Shown here one piece after another: positions 1-11,068 of a stretch of DNA of 64,000 nucleotides. Position numbers and translations under genes: made by a program. Origin of the DNA: Neoechinorhynchus agilis (taxonomy: Eukaryota > Acanthocephala); contig CM121342.1 of NCBI GenBank assembly GCA_051530055.1, positions 9,610,001-9,674,000 on the forward strand, written 5' to 3'. The notes under the pieces are model-generated. The model searched no databases. It saw only the letters and a list, made by a program, of their open reading frames with translations, and was not told where the DNA came from. Every line of letters begins with the position of its first letter. Position 1 is the stretch's first letter.

Positions 1-40
1 TGTTCTATTGGCTGAAATACATTGACTGACCCGAATAAAA

Positions 41-483
41 ATGAAAGGTAATATTGTTCCGACCATAATCTTCTTGGGCGATTTCAATGCAGTTTCGGAT
101 TCAACATTATGGCGGTTTATAGCTGGCGGAAAGATCGATCTTGGAAACGTAAAAAGGGACACATGAGACCGTTTGGACTTTATTCTTGAAATGGTCCGTT
201 GAGTGATTACTATGTCACTGTCGACCACGTATTCTATTCGAATGGGGACGACGTCGCTTTGGATCCAGTTTCAAAATTAAAGATCTTTATCCTCATCGTG
301 CTGGTCCAAATGGACAGAAGACGCATTTCTAAAGTGAGTGGTAAATTGTGCCCTGGAGTGTCTATAAAGCGAGCGATACGAGATGTGAAATCCAGTGGAA
401 GGACGAATTCTAAAAAGAGGAAAAAGGTGAATGAGCGTTGGTTGGGTTCGTTAAGTTCGTTATTAGACCCCTTTAAAGTGTGA
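41..483 (+). pseudogene. Partial CCR4/Angel-type exonuclease-like (EEP) remnant
   Basis: From about base 41 one frame reads IIFLGDFNAVSDSTLWRFIA followed by a Gly-Lys-rich turn, which matches the GDxNSxPxSxLYxFI core of the Angel/CCR4/PDE12 branch of the endonuclease-exonuclease-phosphatase fold (3'-5' RNA deadenylase or phosphodiesterase). A second frame from about 199 reads YVTVDHVFYSNGDD, matching the later TVDYIFYS motif. The usual 50-80 residues between the motifs are missing and no terminal SDH motif is seen downstream. The piece is cut by the window edge. It may be a broken gene or two exons of a divergent one. Family assignment is by motif only. Confidence 0.4.
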
Positions 484-756
484 TTTTCATCTATTAGTCC
501 ATGCGACTACAAAAAACACGATCAATAAACAGTACGAGTTCTGAGATTTTTTCGATCTCAAGCGTTCTTTTCAAAGTTGAGATCGGGAAGTGGAGGAGAA
601 CAAAGCGTGCTATTCACAACAAAAAGAGGTGAAACTATTTCGACTTTAATTTTTCGTCCATGATTTGCTGAATTCGTAACTTTTTCGAAACGGAACACTT
701 GAATTCGTGATGTTTTAAAGCCGTTTCACATTTTAGATAGGTCGTCCATGTTTTCA

Positions 757-3700
757 TTAAATTCCCAAAGGTCCATACGCCTTATGACAAGCGATCATTC
801 GATCGGTAAACGAAGGACCATAAACGAATCCCGGAGAAGTTCTCGCGCTGAACATTTCTCGTGACTCCTCTATGATACAAGACGACAAACGATGCACTGC
901 TTCAGTGTACCGGCGATTGAAATCTTGGATAGTATTGTGGCTTTCTTTAAAACCTTCAAGGCTAATTTGAATCGATAATATTTGTTTGTATACCGTGAGT
1001 GCATAAGTGGAGGCAGCTCTGATTCTTCGGAACGAACAAGCACAATGTCTTCGACGAGACTGGAGAAGATCGAGAGCCAGTGTGATGTCTCGGTTCAAGG
1101 CAGCTGAAGCTATTCGGCGAGCATATCGCAAACAATCGCAAGTAATCAAAGCGTCAACGAGTGTGGATTTGTTGAGGACGGAATAAAGTACACAGAATGG
1201 ACGTTCGATGCAGAAGTGATGGTTCGCCGAATGCATCCATTTGGTCTGAACGAACAATGAGCTGAGCGAAGTGAACACATGGGATTTGAGCGCAAGGCGA
1301 CTGAAATGCCACAAGATGTTCCAATAGACCGACGGGTGCCGAAATCGAAGACCGCTAACGCCAAGATTTTGCTCAATTACATACTCGATTTCTTTGCGAA
1401 GCGCCATCGGGCTCAAATATTCTAATAGACGAGACTACGAAGCTTGAAAAGGCATACGAGAATCAGTGGGGAGAATTGCCGATTATTGCTCGAATAGAGG
1501 AAGGTAAGAAGCATCAATATTCTTAAAAGAATTGTTATTTTAGAGTTTTATACTTGCTTTTAACGCAACTTGTATTGATAAATGCTAGTAGATTTTGATT
1601 TATATGAAATAAATAATATTTTGAAATGGGAGGGCTGATTTTGAGCCCGGAAATCGTGAATAGGTTACAAAAGCGATCCGTACCTTTATGCGCATAGTCT
1701 CGTCTAACATACAACCGCGGATTCAATCCATTTTTGAGATTTCTCGTTAATTCTCGTGTACACAGAAAGTGAAGGGACAATCAATGCCGAACAGTAAACG
1801 CACCGGACTCTAAGTTCTGAATCATTAAGCGCCCACGCAGCCGTGATTTCCTCATCGAAAAGATAACAAGAACATACTGAACACTTTGAGCAACTGGTAA
1901 TGGCAACGCATGGATCCGTCTTTCGTGAACTGGTTTTCCATTTGAAATTCAGACACTTTGAGTTGTCAATCTTCTTCTTGCGCTCAAGCTCATGTCGATG
2001 AGATGCAAATGGGATAAAATCCCTTTCGTCTAATATTTTCTTCTTCTTTTCTTGCTCGTTTGATTCTACCAAAAGAGGATGAGATTTAACCGGATGCAAT
2101 CTTTGTCCATAAAGCTCTTCTTTCCTTACATTTACTAGCTCTTGATTCGAGTCAACGACTTTGGTATCCGTTATGTAGCTAAGAAACCCACGTTCGATGG
2201 ACAAAGGCTTGAAAGTGCTCATCAAAATACCGGCTTGGCACCGATAAGCAACCAAAAGGATATGACGGTATCCGTCACCGAATAGATCCAATCTGCTTTT
2301 ATCATCTACAGAGCTACTAGTAGATTCGTAATTGTCAGAATTCAAGAACCGATCAAAGCTCGGAAAGTTTGTCGTTGGAAGCTTTAGATTCATTATAGTT
2401 TTAAGAAATGAATAACCTTGTCGTGGTTCGTGTCTCGCCTTTACAGACTTATTCAAGTACGAAATCGCATTTAGTACGTGCCTTAGTTTCCGCCATCGAT
2501 TAATCGGCCGATCAGAATTCCATCTCAATAAAACTTGATTGTAAGCGGCAGTTGTTACGACGTCTACTGGATAGTTAAACATTCTAAGTGTATTCATGAG
2601 TCGAACAGCGAGAGAAGCTCTTTGGTATACGTTACACATTTGCATTAAAATGCGAGGACATATCGGATCCGGTTGCTTGTTTGGGAAGCTGTGGTGATAA
2701 TCCACTAGAAGACAAATTCCATATTCCATCGGATCGAATTCAGGATCGGTACACGTACAAAAATGATTCCGACTAAATGTTAAAAGCATTTAAAAATTTC
2801 GACGAAAATGATGTCGGAACTTTTATTTTGTTCCTTTTTTTCTTGAAAATAAAATCTCGAAAAATTTGTGATCACTTTTGATTAAGAATCGGAACCGTTT
2901 TAAGATTTCTATTGAAAACTTCATTAGCATATGCAGGTAAAAGCATAAACCAGATAGCCAGCGAATGATTGATCATCACAGCACTACATTGGGCATCATC
3001 GTTGAACGTCTCATCACTTGCTTGTTCATCTTTCTCCGGTTTATTTCTCAACAATTTTAAAATCCGAAATTGCCGATACAATGAATCAGTATCGTTGTTG
3101 TCCTCTATTTCCGTTGAATCAAGTCCTTCCTCGTTTTGCAGACTTTGAACCAGTCGTTCAATATAATCCATGTCGAGCACAAACTTTCCCACCGTTAGAG
3201 CATCGTCTTTCGTTTCATAACTAGGAGGTAGAACAACAATGGTGTTTTTCGTTAGATCATGAATTGATTTCACAGATGATCTACTTAAGGACAATTGCGA
3301 ATTGGATTCTCGGGAAATGCAGTCATCATCATCATCATCATCGAAGTCGATAGTCTGCAATTCTTGTTTTGAACCACAAATTTTATGCATAAACTGTTCG
3401 AATTTCACATGTCGCACATGATCAGGAGAAAGAACTCGTTGTTCAAAATATCTGTTAACTCAACCAATCTTAGAGAAAAACGCTCAACTCGAAGACTGGT
3501 CGACTGAAATGACTGGGTTTGAACCAATAAATCAAAAAACTTACGAGAGTCCGGACGAGTCCGGACAAATCCTTCAGTGTCGAACAGAGAATTATCTTTT
3601 TCCGACGTTGTATGGCAGAATGATTGATACCCGCTCAATATACGTGCCATAAACGTCATAAGACCTTCGGATATCACTTCATTATCAACCTCGGGGCTCG

Positions 3701-5761
3701 ACAGTTGCCGGGCAAGTAATTGCTTTAAAACTTTGTGTGGTTTTCTAGGTAAAAGTTTGAGGTTTATGTTATCCCTTTTGTCGGGCCACTTTATACTACC
3801 CGTGTCTATTGCAAGAATTCCTTTATTCAAAGAAACTGGATCTAAATGATATTCGCGAGACGTAAAAAAGGTCTTGAATAACAGAACAAAATTTCTCAAA
3901 CAAGAAAACGAACTATTCTCAATTTCTGTGTCTATAAATCTAAATTTTAACGATAGTTTTTTTTCACTCGTTTGTAGGTTAATCAAGCTAAGAAAAAAAT
4001 GCTAGGTGATTTCATTAAAATATTTAGGCGAAACAAGGGCTATGTGCAACTCTGGGATCCTTGCATTTTAAATCGATAGCGACAACATCGTCCGGCGGAG
4101 TGTGATGGTCATAAAAGCAAGTATTTATCCCAAGGATGAACGGGAATGGAGCTTCTAATATTCCAGCGAGTCCTAAAGGGCATGTTGGAACATAAGCGCA
4201 TTGCCATTGCAATGGATAAATCAGCTCATAGATAGATTCACATGCGGGTGTTAGCGATACAGTCTTCAATGCATGAACGATGATTTTAACTTCGAGTAAA
4301 ACGGCCAGAAGAGTGAGCAAGAAGCCTTCAACTCCGAGACATTTAAGAAGGGATCCAAAAGACGACATAGACTGCCTCGCGCTAAGGACGTTTGCTTGGA
4401 TCGGTGGATCGTATTGAATGCTGATACGTGTAGGAATCGATTCAATCAATGGAATTTCATTCAGAAAATGAACTATAAGACGTTCTATAGGTGGCGATTT
4501 GGTTAAACCATTAACCGATTTGTCATGGATGAGCGTAAGGATTCGTCGAAATGGTTCCGATAATGGAAACGCCGATAGGATACAAATGGCTTTTGTCGAA
4601 AAATACGCCCAGTCATTTATGCGGTTTCCGGAAGTGAGAGCGTCGACGACTGGAACAGGAAGCGAATCAGCTTCGTCACTTGATAGTTTTTCATAGAAAC
4701 AAAGAGTGAACCCGTAGAGTTTGTTGAGATAATCCGTCTTTAATACGAATGAGAAGAACGTACGCAGGGTGCCAATGTTTGTTCTACCGATCTTCTGTTA
4801 ATGTTTTCAAGAATTAAAGTGGCGTCATAAATTCTCAATTAAAATCTAGAATTAACCCATTTTCCTATGAGTAGGTGGGCCTCGACGTTTCATTTTATTT
4901 TTTGCCAAAAAATCTAAAAAAGATTCAGTGTCAATAGAGGGAAGCACAGAAAAAAGCGCTACCATTCGCTTCAAATTTCTGCCCTTTGAACCAGTATTGA
5001 TCGTGGATACCTCGCATTTTGAATAAGAAGATCACTAGGCATAAATCCCGTTTATTAATTTCGACAGCCGCATTTTGTGGAAAGCAGAACGATGCCACTT
5101 TTTCGGGAATGGCACAATCGTTGGCGGATAAACTGCTTTTTAGTCCGTGTAAGAGTAAAGGGGCGCATTGGACCCTGGAGTAGGATATAAATGCTTTTTT
5201 GTAACAAATGAAAAGATCAGATCCTCCAAGAAGACTTCTATTTAAAGCTTTGTTTACGAGATTATAAGTATGTGGGACATGGTCACCTTTTAAAATTATT
5301 AAGACATCCCGGACGGCTGGTAGGTTATTCTGACCGTTTGAAAAGCTCGCTCGTCTATACGTAAGGAATATTCGCGTTGATCCAGGTTGAGCAGCATTAA
5401 CATTGGCACAATGACCATCGACGGTTTCTCGGATTACACTTACATCGTCTAAAGGAACGTCTTTGTGTTCATAAAGAACACCTACGTCACATAAAGGAGG
5501 TTTCTCGAATCCTCGTTTAAAGCAAAGGAACATTTGTCTTGGACGTAAACCAGAAGAGTGAGTAAGACTCGCGCATGCACCGGAAACCGTCTCCGTTATG
5601 ATCTCGTATCCAGGCGGGCATTTCTCATTCTCAATCAAATTCACTAAAGCAATATCGGTAATAGGTTTTGGTGATTGAGTCGGGATAAACACGTCAGAAA
5701 CAGTCAATCGAGGAGATACTCCAACCACGACAAATGAATCAATCATTGGATTCGATTCCAT
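757..5761 (-). CDS. DENND4: DENND4/CRAG-like DENN-domain Rab GEF, multi-exon
   Basis: Guanine nucleotide exchange factor of the DENND4 family, which activates Rab GTPases in membrane traffic. The ATG is at 5761. Exon 1 (5761 to about 5036) carries the MABP-like beta-prism region with repeated FLCFKR / FLTYRRAS / FICYKK strands typical of DENND4 N-termini. Exon 2 (about 4797-4069) holds uDENN and cDENN: Y-P-L-Q-W-Q-C-A-Y-V-P, then LPFLIG-like PFPFILGIN and PPDDVVAIDL. Exons 3 and 4 continue dDENN and linker. Exon 5 (about 2763-1709) has the pentatricopeptide-like RILMQMC region and the zinc-binding CSKCSVCSCYLFDEEI segment diagnostic of DENND4. Exon 6 (about 1423-757) has YLSPMALRKEIEYVI and VYWNILWHF, as in DENND4 C-termini. 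Total is near 1,340 codons, shorter than vertebrate paralogues. Intron 3 (3452-3504) is GT-AG; introns 2, 4 and 5 (and probably 1) are not, see their entries. Exon borders are inferred from family alignment in memory. Confidence 0.9.
1424..1708 (-). other. Non-GT/AG intron of DENND4 with perfect 12-bp terminal inverted repeats
   Basis: Lies between the exon ending in the zinc-finger segment (SLSVYTRINEKSQKWIESAV) and the exon beginning EYLSPMALRKE. TAGACGAGACTA at 1426-1437 is the exact reverse complement of 1695-1706, so both arms sit at the very ends of the interruption. The arms extend imperfectly inward (about 15 bp in all). A GTATGT lies near the donor side, but using the repeat borders gives a clean in-frame join, while no AG acceptor in frame is better placed. 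About 285 bases. Confidence 0.65.
2764..2897 (-). other. Putative non-GT/AG intron of DENND4 with terminal inverted repeats
   Basis: Separates the exon with IWFMLLPAYANE from the exon with RNHFCTCTDPEFDP. Plus-strand arms: about 2766-2786 and 2875-2895; on the coding strand the first arm begins GTTCCGATTCTTAATC and its partner reads back as ATTCCGACTAAATG, then both share AAAAG. Roughly 15 of 20 positions pair with small gaps. Exact ends are not fixed because the protein is not strongly conserved here. Confidence 0.45.
3807..4068 (-). other. Non-GT/AG intron of DENND4 with terminal inverted repeats
   Basis: Joining VAIDL (exon 2) directly to DTGSIKWPDKRDNINLKLLP (exon 3) reproduces the DENND4 family sequence of the form VCVDLDTNTI...LP without a gap, which fixes the interruption to about 3807-4068 (262 bases). 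No GT donor or in-frame AG acceptor is at these points. Coding-strand arm TGCAAGGATCCC (4065-4054) pairs with GGAATTCTTGCA (3821-3810) at 10 of 12 positions, a few bases inside the two ends. Confidence 0.65.
4793..5035 (-). other. Possible non-GT/AG intron of DENND4 with weak end repeats
   Basis: The first DENND4 intron. An apparent GT-AG solution (donor at about 5011, acceptor at about 4798) puts exon 2 out of frame and meets a stop at once. A border set by GATCTTCTTATT (coding strand, 5032-5021) and AACAGAAGATC (about 4803-4793) keeps the frame into GRTNIGTLRTFFSF. The repeat is shorter and gapped, so this is the weakest of the group. Confidence 0.35.
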
Positions 5762-6125
5762 TCGGCAAAAAAGAAGACATTAAAACAATAAAAAAATTGA
5801 GGATAACTCGAATAATTGTTCTTTCGGTCTTGTTAAAAAATAATAAACTACATTTCGTATACACTTTTTATGGCGAATACGCGAAGGCCGAAAATTATCA
5901 AATAAATGAATTAATTATTATAAAATTCGCTATAAAAAAGTAAATGATGAATACCTTTACAATTTCTTATGCGAAGCACAATGATTTTTGCTCTTTTTGT
6001 AGATTTTATTATAAAAATAAATAGTCTTCGACGGTTAAAGGATGCTTTCTTTTTCTTAGTCAAAAATTAACTGATTTATTTCCCAGATTGCAAAACGGGG
6101 ACTCACTCCTTTTAAGATGTGTTTT
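5762..6125. other. Gap upstream of DENND4; no gene seen
   Basis: About 360 AT-rich bases between the DENND4 start and the 3' tail of the LINE-2 copy. Presumably carries the DENND4 promoter; no motif stands out and the short plus-strand frame here has no recognisable content. Confidence 0.4.
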
Positions 6126-9065
6126 TATGTAAAAAAGGTTTTCCTCACGCTGGCAGCATTCCCTCGTTGTATTGCGAGGGAGATGTTTAAGGAATGTTGT
6201 CGCACGTGGGTCCCTTTTCATCGCCATCGACCTCTTGGCTATATCTGAAACCAGCTGAAGTGCGGATTCTCCGAGGGTCCGAACGTTTCGATCCCGAAAG
6301 GCACAAAATGAAAGCTCTCCCTCAGCTCAGCGTATTTTGAAGCTTTCCGGCGCTCCGCTGCAGGCCTTTACTGGCTAAATCAGCGAAGTACTTGGCCATG
6401 CGATTTTATTAGTAACTTTTATAGGGTCGATCTTTAATATTGGCATGATCTCGCATTGTCGAAATAGAATTCTCGTTTTTTACAAAATGGTTCCTGTGAA
6501 CTGTTTCTTAATTTTGATTTAGCTAAAGTAACACGAGTGAAAAATAGATCATTAAAAATTATTATTTTGAGGGGATTGTATTTGTTGGCATCCGCTGAAG
6601 ATCCCCAATCACGTGCTAAACCCAAGGAAATGAAGCACGGCTACAGTTATAAAGAAAACTTGTGATCATAAATTTGAGTATTTCTTTTTTTTATGGCAGG
6701 TTGCATCCCATAAGAGGCTTGCTCGGCTCCAAGATGTTTGAAATGTTGATGGAGGTCAGGGCACTACTCTTCGGCATGTCCAGGTAACCGTCCGGCTGAC
6801 CGAATGCACATGATAAAGCATTTAATCCTTTGGCGTCTAATTGCGAGCCGCAGCGACATTCGTGTGGGAAACAGATGGGGGCACCCAATCTCAAAGAGAA
6901 AGCTATCCGGAATGTTTCGTTGCCCAAAAGAGTACCCAACTTTTCGGCCGGGATAGCTTCCAGCCAGGCGCCGGACTCCTTCGTCGAGCAAGCCATTAGT
7001 CGCGAACGTGACCTCTCGTCCAGTTGGTCTAGAAGTGATTTGTGAACCTTCTGCACCATCGATAAGTCCCACGATGACTGCTTTTGGCACTTCTGGGGGA
7101 TTGTGGCTTTACCGACTTTAGAGGTCCATAAGGAGAGAGCATTATTAAAATGCTCTTCGTTAGACTCCGGATAGATCTTAAGGGAGTTCTCTCGACTAGC
7201 CGAAATCGAATAAAGAAAGGCCGGCAATGCGACGTCCTCCATGAGTCTGAGTCCTGAACCTCCGTAGTTAGAGGGTACGAGGAATGGTCGAAATCGATAT
7301 TTACGATTTGGCTGAGCTTATTCCGAAGAAGATCATCCCGGCTCGACGGATCATCCTTGCACGCGAAGGCGGGTGCAGATCTCGGCATGTGCAAAAACTT
7401 TGGGATACAGAGGCGGTTTTTAATAAAAAAACGGCTTCGTGAGGCTTTAGCTCTGAACATCTCTCACACAGTAAACTCAGGGCGGCAAAGATATTCGCTA
7501 CGTCCTTCGAAGCGTTCTCCTTGAAAACGCATGAACCCAGGAGACTGAAGTCACAAATATTGATTCGTTTGATGCCCGGAGCGACATTTTTGAATTGCTC
7601 GAGTATCTGCGAACTTTCTGTTTCGTTCATGTTCAGGAGTAGCAATTCACACTTTGAGCTGTTCAACTCGAGGCATATCTTGGAGCTGATCTCGATGAAG
7701 TACGATTTTAGTGACCTCACCAATGGATTGATTGCAATGGAGAAGCCTATCGGGCCGAGAGGCCGCGTTGGGACCTCATAATTTTTCCGCGCCGTAGACT
7801 GAAGAAATATTGTAGAGCCTGCAGGATGTGCATTTTAACTTTGTCAAGTAGGGCATTCCGTTCCAGAGAATTGAAAGCATTTTTGAAGTCCACCTTAAAG
7901 ACTACGCATCGATCCGTCGAAGTTTCAACGAAGTTCCTTAAGGCGTGAACGATTGATAGGCATCCAACAGCCGAAGAAACCCCTTTCGAAACGATTTTGG
8001 CCACTAAACACCTGAGTGTATTGAAAACAGCGATCAGACGGGGGCAACCCCCTCTTTTCGTTAGGGCGTAAAGGGAAGGCAGAGAATAAAAGCTGAGTAA
8101 TAAACGATCCTAGATTGTGATTAAGCAAGCAATCGAGCAACTTTCAAAAGGCTAGTTGGACTGAGATGCCACTCCCAGCGAAAGTGAAGGATACCATATC
8201 TTTTGGGTGTTGAGGACGTAAACCATCGACGCCGTGTCCTGAACCATTGGCAAAAGAAAATATCGCACGATTCAGCTCCTCGTCGATAATCGGATCAATA
8301 GGATCGGTAGTAAGGGCGGGTGATAGTTGTTGTTCGGGTACATCCGCTACTGTTGTAGGCGTCGTTTAGGGCGACTAAGGTAGAAGAGGAGGGTTCGCAG
8401 AACGTGGTCTCGGAGGACAAGATGCGTACAACCCCTCGGATGTCTCCATAATTTAACTTAGCAGATACCCGAGCACCCGTTGAGCGAGGTTTACTGGGCT
8501 TAAACGCGACTGAGTCATCTGAAGATTTTCGAGCTCTTTTCAAAAGATCGTCAAAGATGTTTTTTAAGTTCAGGATAGGTTTTTTAATTGAAGTGGTAAG
8601 GTTTTCGTCGGGTGTCAAGTCGTCCACACTTAATACTAAACGCGGGTACGCGAAGAGTTGTATCCATGCCAGGTCGGAGTCACAATCAGTAGCCTGGGAT
8701 AGTTTCTCCGCATAGGCCGTGGCGACTTGGAAGCGGGCACCTTTAGGGATCCCACTTGGGAGAGATGATACGAGCGATACCATGGAGGGATGTGTGGCAC
8801 TAGGCAACGGATCGGGGAATGTGCTTTTCTTAATCTCGGACTTCACTGAATCAATAGGATGGTTAGATCCTGGGAATCGGTAGGAAATCGGGCCGCGAAT
8901 TCTGATAAGTCCTCCTTTGGTGATTTGGAAAGTCTTTCTACATATCGGGCATGAAGATGAGGCTTGGGCGCAGTCGTTGTCCTTCTGGTCGTATTTAATG
9001 GCCGGGGATGCGGTTTCCGTGATGAAGTGACGTGTAGTTTCCGATGATGAGGGTGGTTGTCTCAC
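6126..9065 (-). mobile_element. LINE-2 copy a: decayed non-LTR retrotransposon with restriction-like endonuclease module
   Basis: Minus-strand element of an invertebrate non-LTR group. From its 5' side: a Cys-rich finger CPICRKTFQITKGG (about 8960-8890); IPKGARFQVATAYAEKLSQA; YGDIRGVVRILSSETTF; the reverse-transcriptase palm core VVFKVDFKNAFNSLERNALL (about 7900-7850); the thumb region with LNSSKCELLLL; a C-terminal LRLGAPICFPHECRCG zinc region; and near 6170 the terminal ISLAIQRGNAAS motif. The frame is broken several times, and the stretch that should hold the catalytic Y-x-D-D motif is deleted between the PIGFSIAINPLV segment and thumb, so this copy is dead. Siblings are at 13194-15692 and 48900-49400. 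Confidence 0.8.
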
Positions 9066-9066
9066 C

Positions 9067-9977
9067 TCACGAAATATACCATTCGAGATTTACTCTTTTT
9101 CGAATCCCTTGATTTGTCTGTGCAACATTGACTTGGTCGCAATCCATAAGCTGTGATTGTTTCACTTTCAATATCCCGCTCAGTTTTAGTCCTGACGGAT
9201 AGTAGGGAACCAGGTTCGTCGAGTTCGATTTTCTGAACAAGTATGTCAGCATGTTACCCGTCCTCGTTGAGATGAACTGAACTCGGATGAATTTCTTCTT
9301 TAAACCGTCTCTACCATCACTTTTTGTCGTGGTCTTCGCTCTAGCCAATGCCTTCCTTATAGCGTATGCCGGGTACTCAAGGTCCTAAAGTTTTGTAAAG
9401 ATACTCTCAATGTCCTTAATCATCACATGGGCATTGTTTGCGATTTTTATGGCTCGCTTGAGGATGTTTACCGCAGCATTGATTTTGTACTTGGTAGGTC
9501 CGTAGCTTCCCCAATGGTTCGTCCTTCAGGGTATACCTGGCTTATGTAATTGCGAATCAACACATCTAAGAAGCCTTCCCTGGTCATCCTCTGGGGTGAT
9601 GCCCATCTTTATCGACGGATTTATTCCGTTCAATTGATCCTCTAACTTCATTTTAATAGGATCCTTGTTAGTCACTGCAAACCCATCGTCAACGTACCTC
9701 CAACACGCCACAATGTCAGGGGCGTTGATAAAAGAGGCTCTGACAAGATTTCTATCCAATTGTTCCTCCGAGTGGATGTGTATTCTCAATGGCGAATTGT
9801 TACACACTCGAGTTTTATTGAAATCAATCTTGCGAATTTTCAAGGCCTCCTTCTCAAGCATTGTTTCGCAGGCTGATGCCTTGAAAATTCGCAATGAAGA
9901 TTTCAATAATAAAACTCGAGCAGTGTAACAATTCGCCATTGGGAATACACATCCATTCGAAGGAACAATTGGATAGA
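9067..9977 (-). mobile_element. Truncated Penelope-like element with inverted 5' fold-back
   Basis: Minus-strand frames read CWRYVDDGFAV (the YVDD reverse-transcriptase core of Penelope-like elements, about 9720-9690), then FLRCVDSQLHKPG-like text, and further on FISTRTGNMLTYLFRK, NLVPYYPSGLKLSGILK, the segment that precedes the GIY-YIG nuclease in these elements. The nuclease itself is absent, so the copy is truncated at both ends. Its 5' end is a fold-back: 9750-9846 and 9878-9977 are inverted copies around a 31-base spacer. Abuts LINE-2 copy a. Confidence 0.7.
9750..9977. repeat. Inverted repeat (about 97-bp arms) at the Penelope-like 5' end
   Basis: Arms 9750-9846 and 9878-9977 share long near-identical stretches in opposite orientation (for example AATGGCGAATTGTTACAC and its complement, and GCGAATTTTCAAGGC and its complement) with a few small differences. 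The right arm is a piece of the element copied in reverse. This is the shape left by a twin-priming or template-switch event during insertion. Confidence 0.85.
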
Positions 9978-10609
9978 ATTTAATTTGTTTGTTAAAGTAG
10001 TGAGAAATAGTAAATTAATGTTGCTTTTTCTTAATAAAAGTTCGTTAGCTACTCAAAACTGTTGAAGATTCAATTTGTTACCATATTTTGTTCAGTCATT
10101 TTTCTGTTTCTTGATATTTTTACCGCTTTAGCAAAACATTTACTCGTATATAAGATCTGACAATGATTGCACACTTGCAAACAATGACAACCCTTGAAAA
10201 AAATGTTGGAATTATCTGACGATGTGAAATAAATCATCGGTGAATTTTTTAATCCCGGGGAGGGGGTTGCAAAACTACGAAAACGAAGGAAAAAACGAGT
10301 TTAAAATCGTGTTTTTACGTTATCTCACTAATTGTTTTGAAGTTTAAATAATTCAGCGACGAAAATAGTGAACATTAAACAGTTAAGTATCCATCGAAGC
10401 ATTCATTTCCAAATAACTCCATTTAAAAACTACCAATAATAAACTTTTCCAGCCGCATGATTGATCAAGTTTCGTAATTGATAAGAAAATACTTTGTTTT
10501 ATCACAGACGTGCATTCCGCGAAACCTTGGATTCTTCCTTCCTTCGCCACCGACGTCTTTCATCCACTCGTCCCAAAAGCAATTCTCTCTCGCTTTCTTG
10601 TGACTTAGA
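9978..10609 (+). promoter_or_regulatory. RPS19 upstream region and probable 5' leader
   Basis: About 630 bases without a coding region. The last part is pyrimidine-rich (around 10530-10605: GATTCTTCCTTCCTTCG, then CTCTCTCGCTTTCTTG), as expected for a ribosomal-protein gene leader with a TOP-like tract. It ends in a splice-acceptor-like ACTTAG one base before the ATG, so the leader may be spliced. No TATA box is obvious. Confidence 0.35.
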
Positions 10610-11068
10610 ATGGCTCCAGTTCATGCTAAGAAGCGCCAAGCGACCGTTCGTGAAGTGGACCAAACGAAATTCGTCAAAAACTATGCGGCTTTGCTAAAGA
10701 AACAAGGTCGAATCGAAGTCCCAAGTTGGGTGGACATTGTTAAAACTGGACCACATAAGGAACTATCCCCGGACGACGAAGATTGGTTCTATCTGAGATG
10801 TGCGGCAGTTGCTCGTCATTTATACTTTGAACGAAAAGGTTGCGGGCAATTGGCGTATAAATTCGGTGGACCGAAAAGAAACGGAGTTGCTCCAAATCAC
10901 TTTACGAGGGCCTCTAGAGGTATAATCCGACGATGTCTTCAATCTCTTGAAAAAATCGGTGTATGTGAAGTTATTGCCACGGCGAAGGGAGGTAGGAGAC
11001 TTACAAAGGAAGGCAGGAAAGCTTTGGACGAAGTGGCTACTCAGATACTTCATGGAATTACCGTCTAA
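10610..11068 (+). CDS. RPS19: 40S ribosomal protein S19 (eS19)
   Basis: 152-residue protein of the small ribosomal subunit, needed for 18S rRNA 3' maturation and 40S assembly. Family features in order: VREVDQTKFVKNYAALLKKQGRIEVPSW, the PDDEDWFYLRCAAVARHLY block, GCGQLAYKFGG, then NGVAPNHFTRASRGIIRRCLQSLE, and a basic tail with RRLTKEGRKALDEVA. Length matches the family (about 145-155). The ATG at 10610 is the first in frame and gives the usual short Lys/Arg-containing N-terminus. Single coding exon; a spliced leader or 5' UTR intron is possible from the acceptor-like ACTTAG immediately upstream. Intact. Confidence 0.97.
   Translation: MAPVHAKKRQATVREVDQTKFVKNYAALLKKQGRIEVPSWVDIVKTGPHKELSPDDEDWFYLRCAAVARHLYFERKGCGQLAYKFGGPKRNGVAPNHFTRASRGIIRRCLQSLEKIGVCEVIATAKGGRRLTKEGRKALDEVATQILHGITV

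Noticed and set aside
1146-1376. Second minus-strand frame inside the DENND4 last exon
   Set aside because: Shadow of the DENND4 frame with no family content.
5734-5943. Plus-strand frame overlapping the DENND4 start
   Set aside because: Overlaps the first exon antisense and continues into AT-rich DNA; chance frame.
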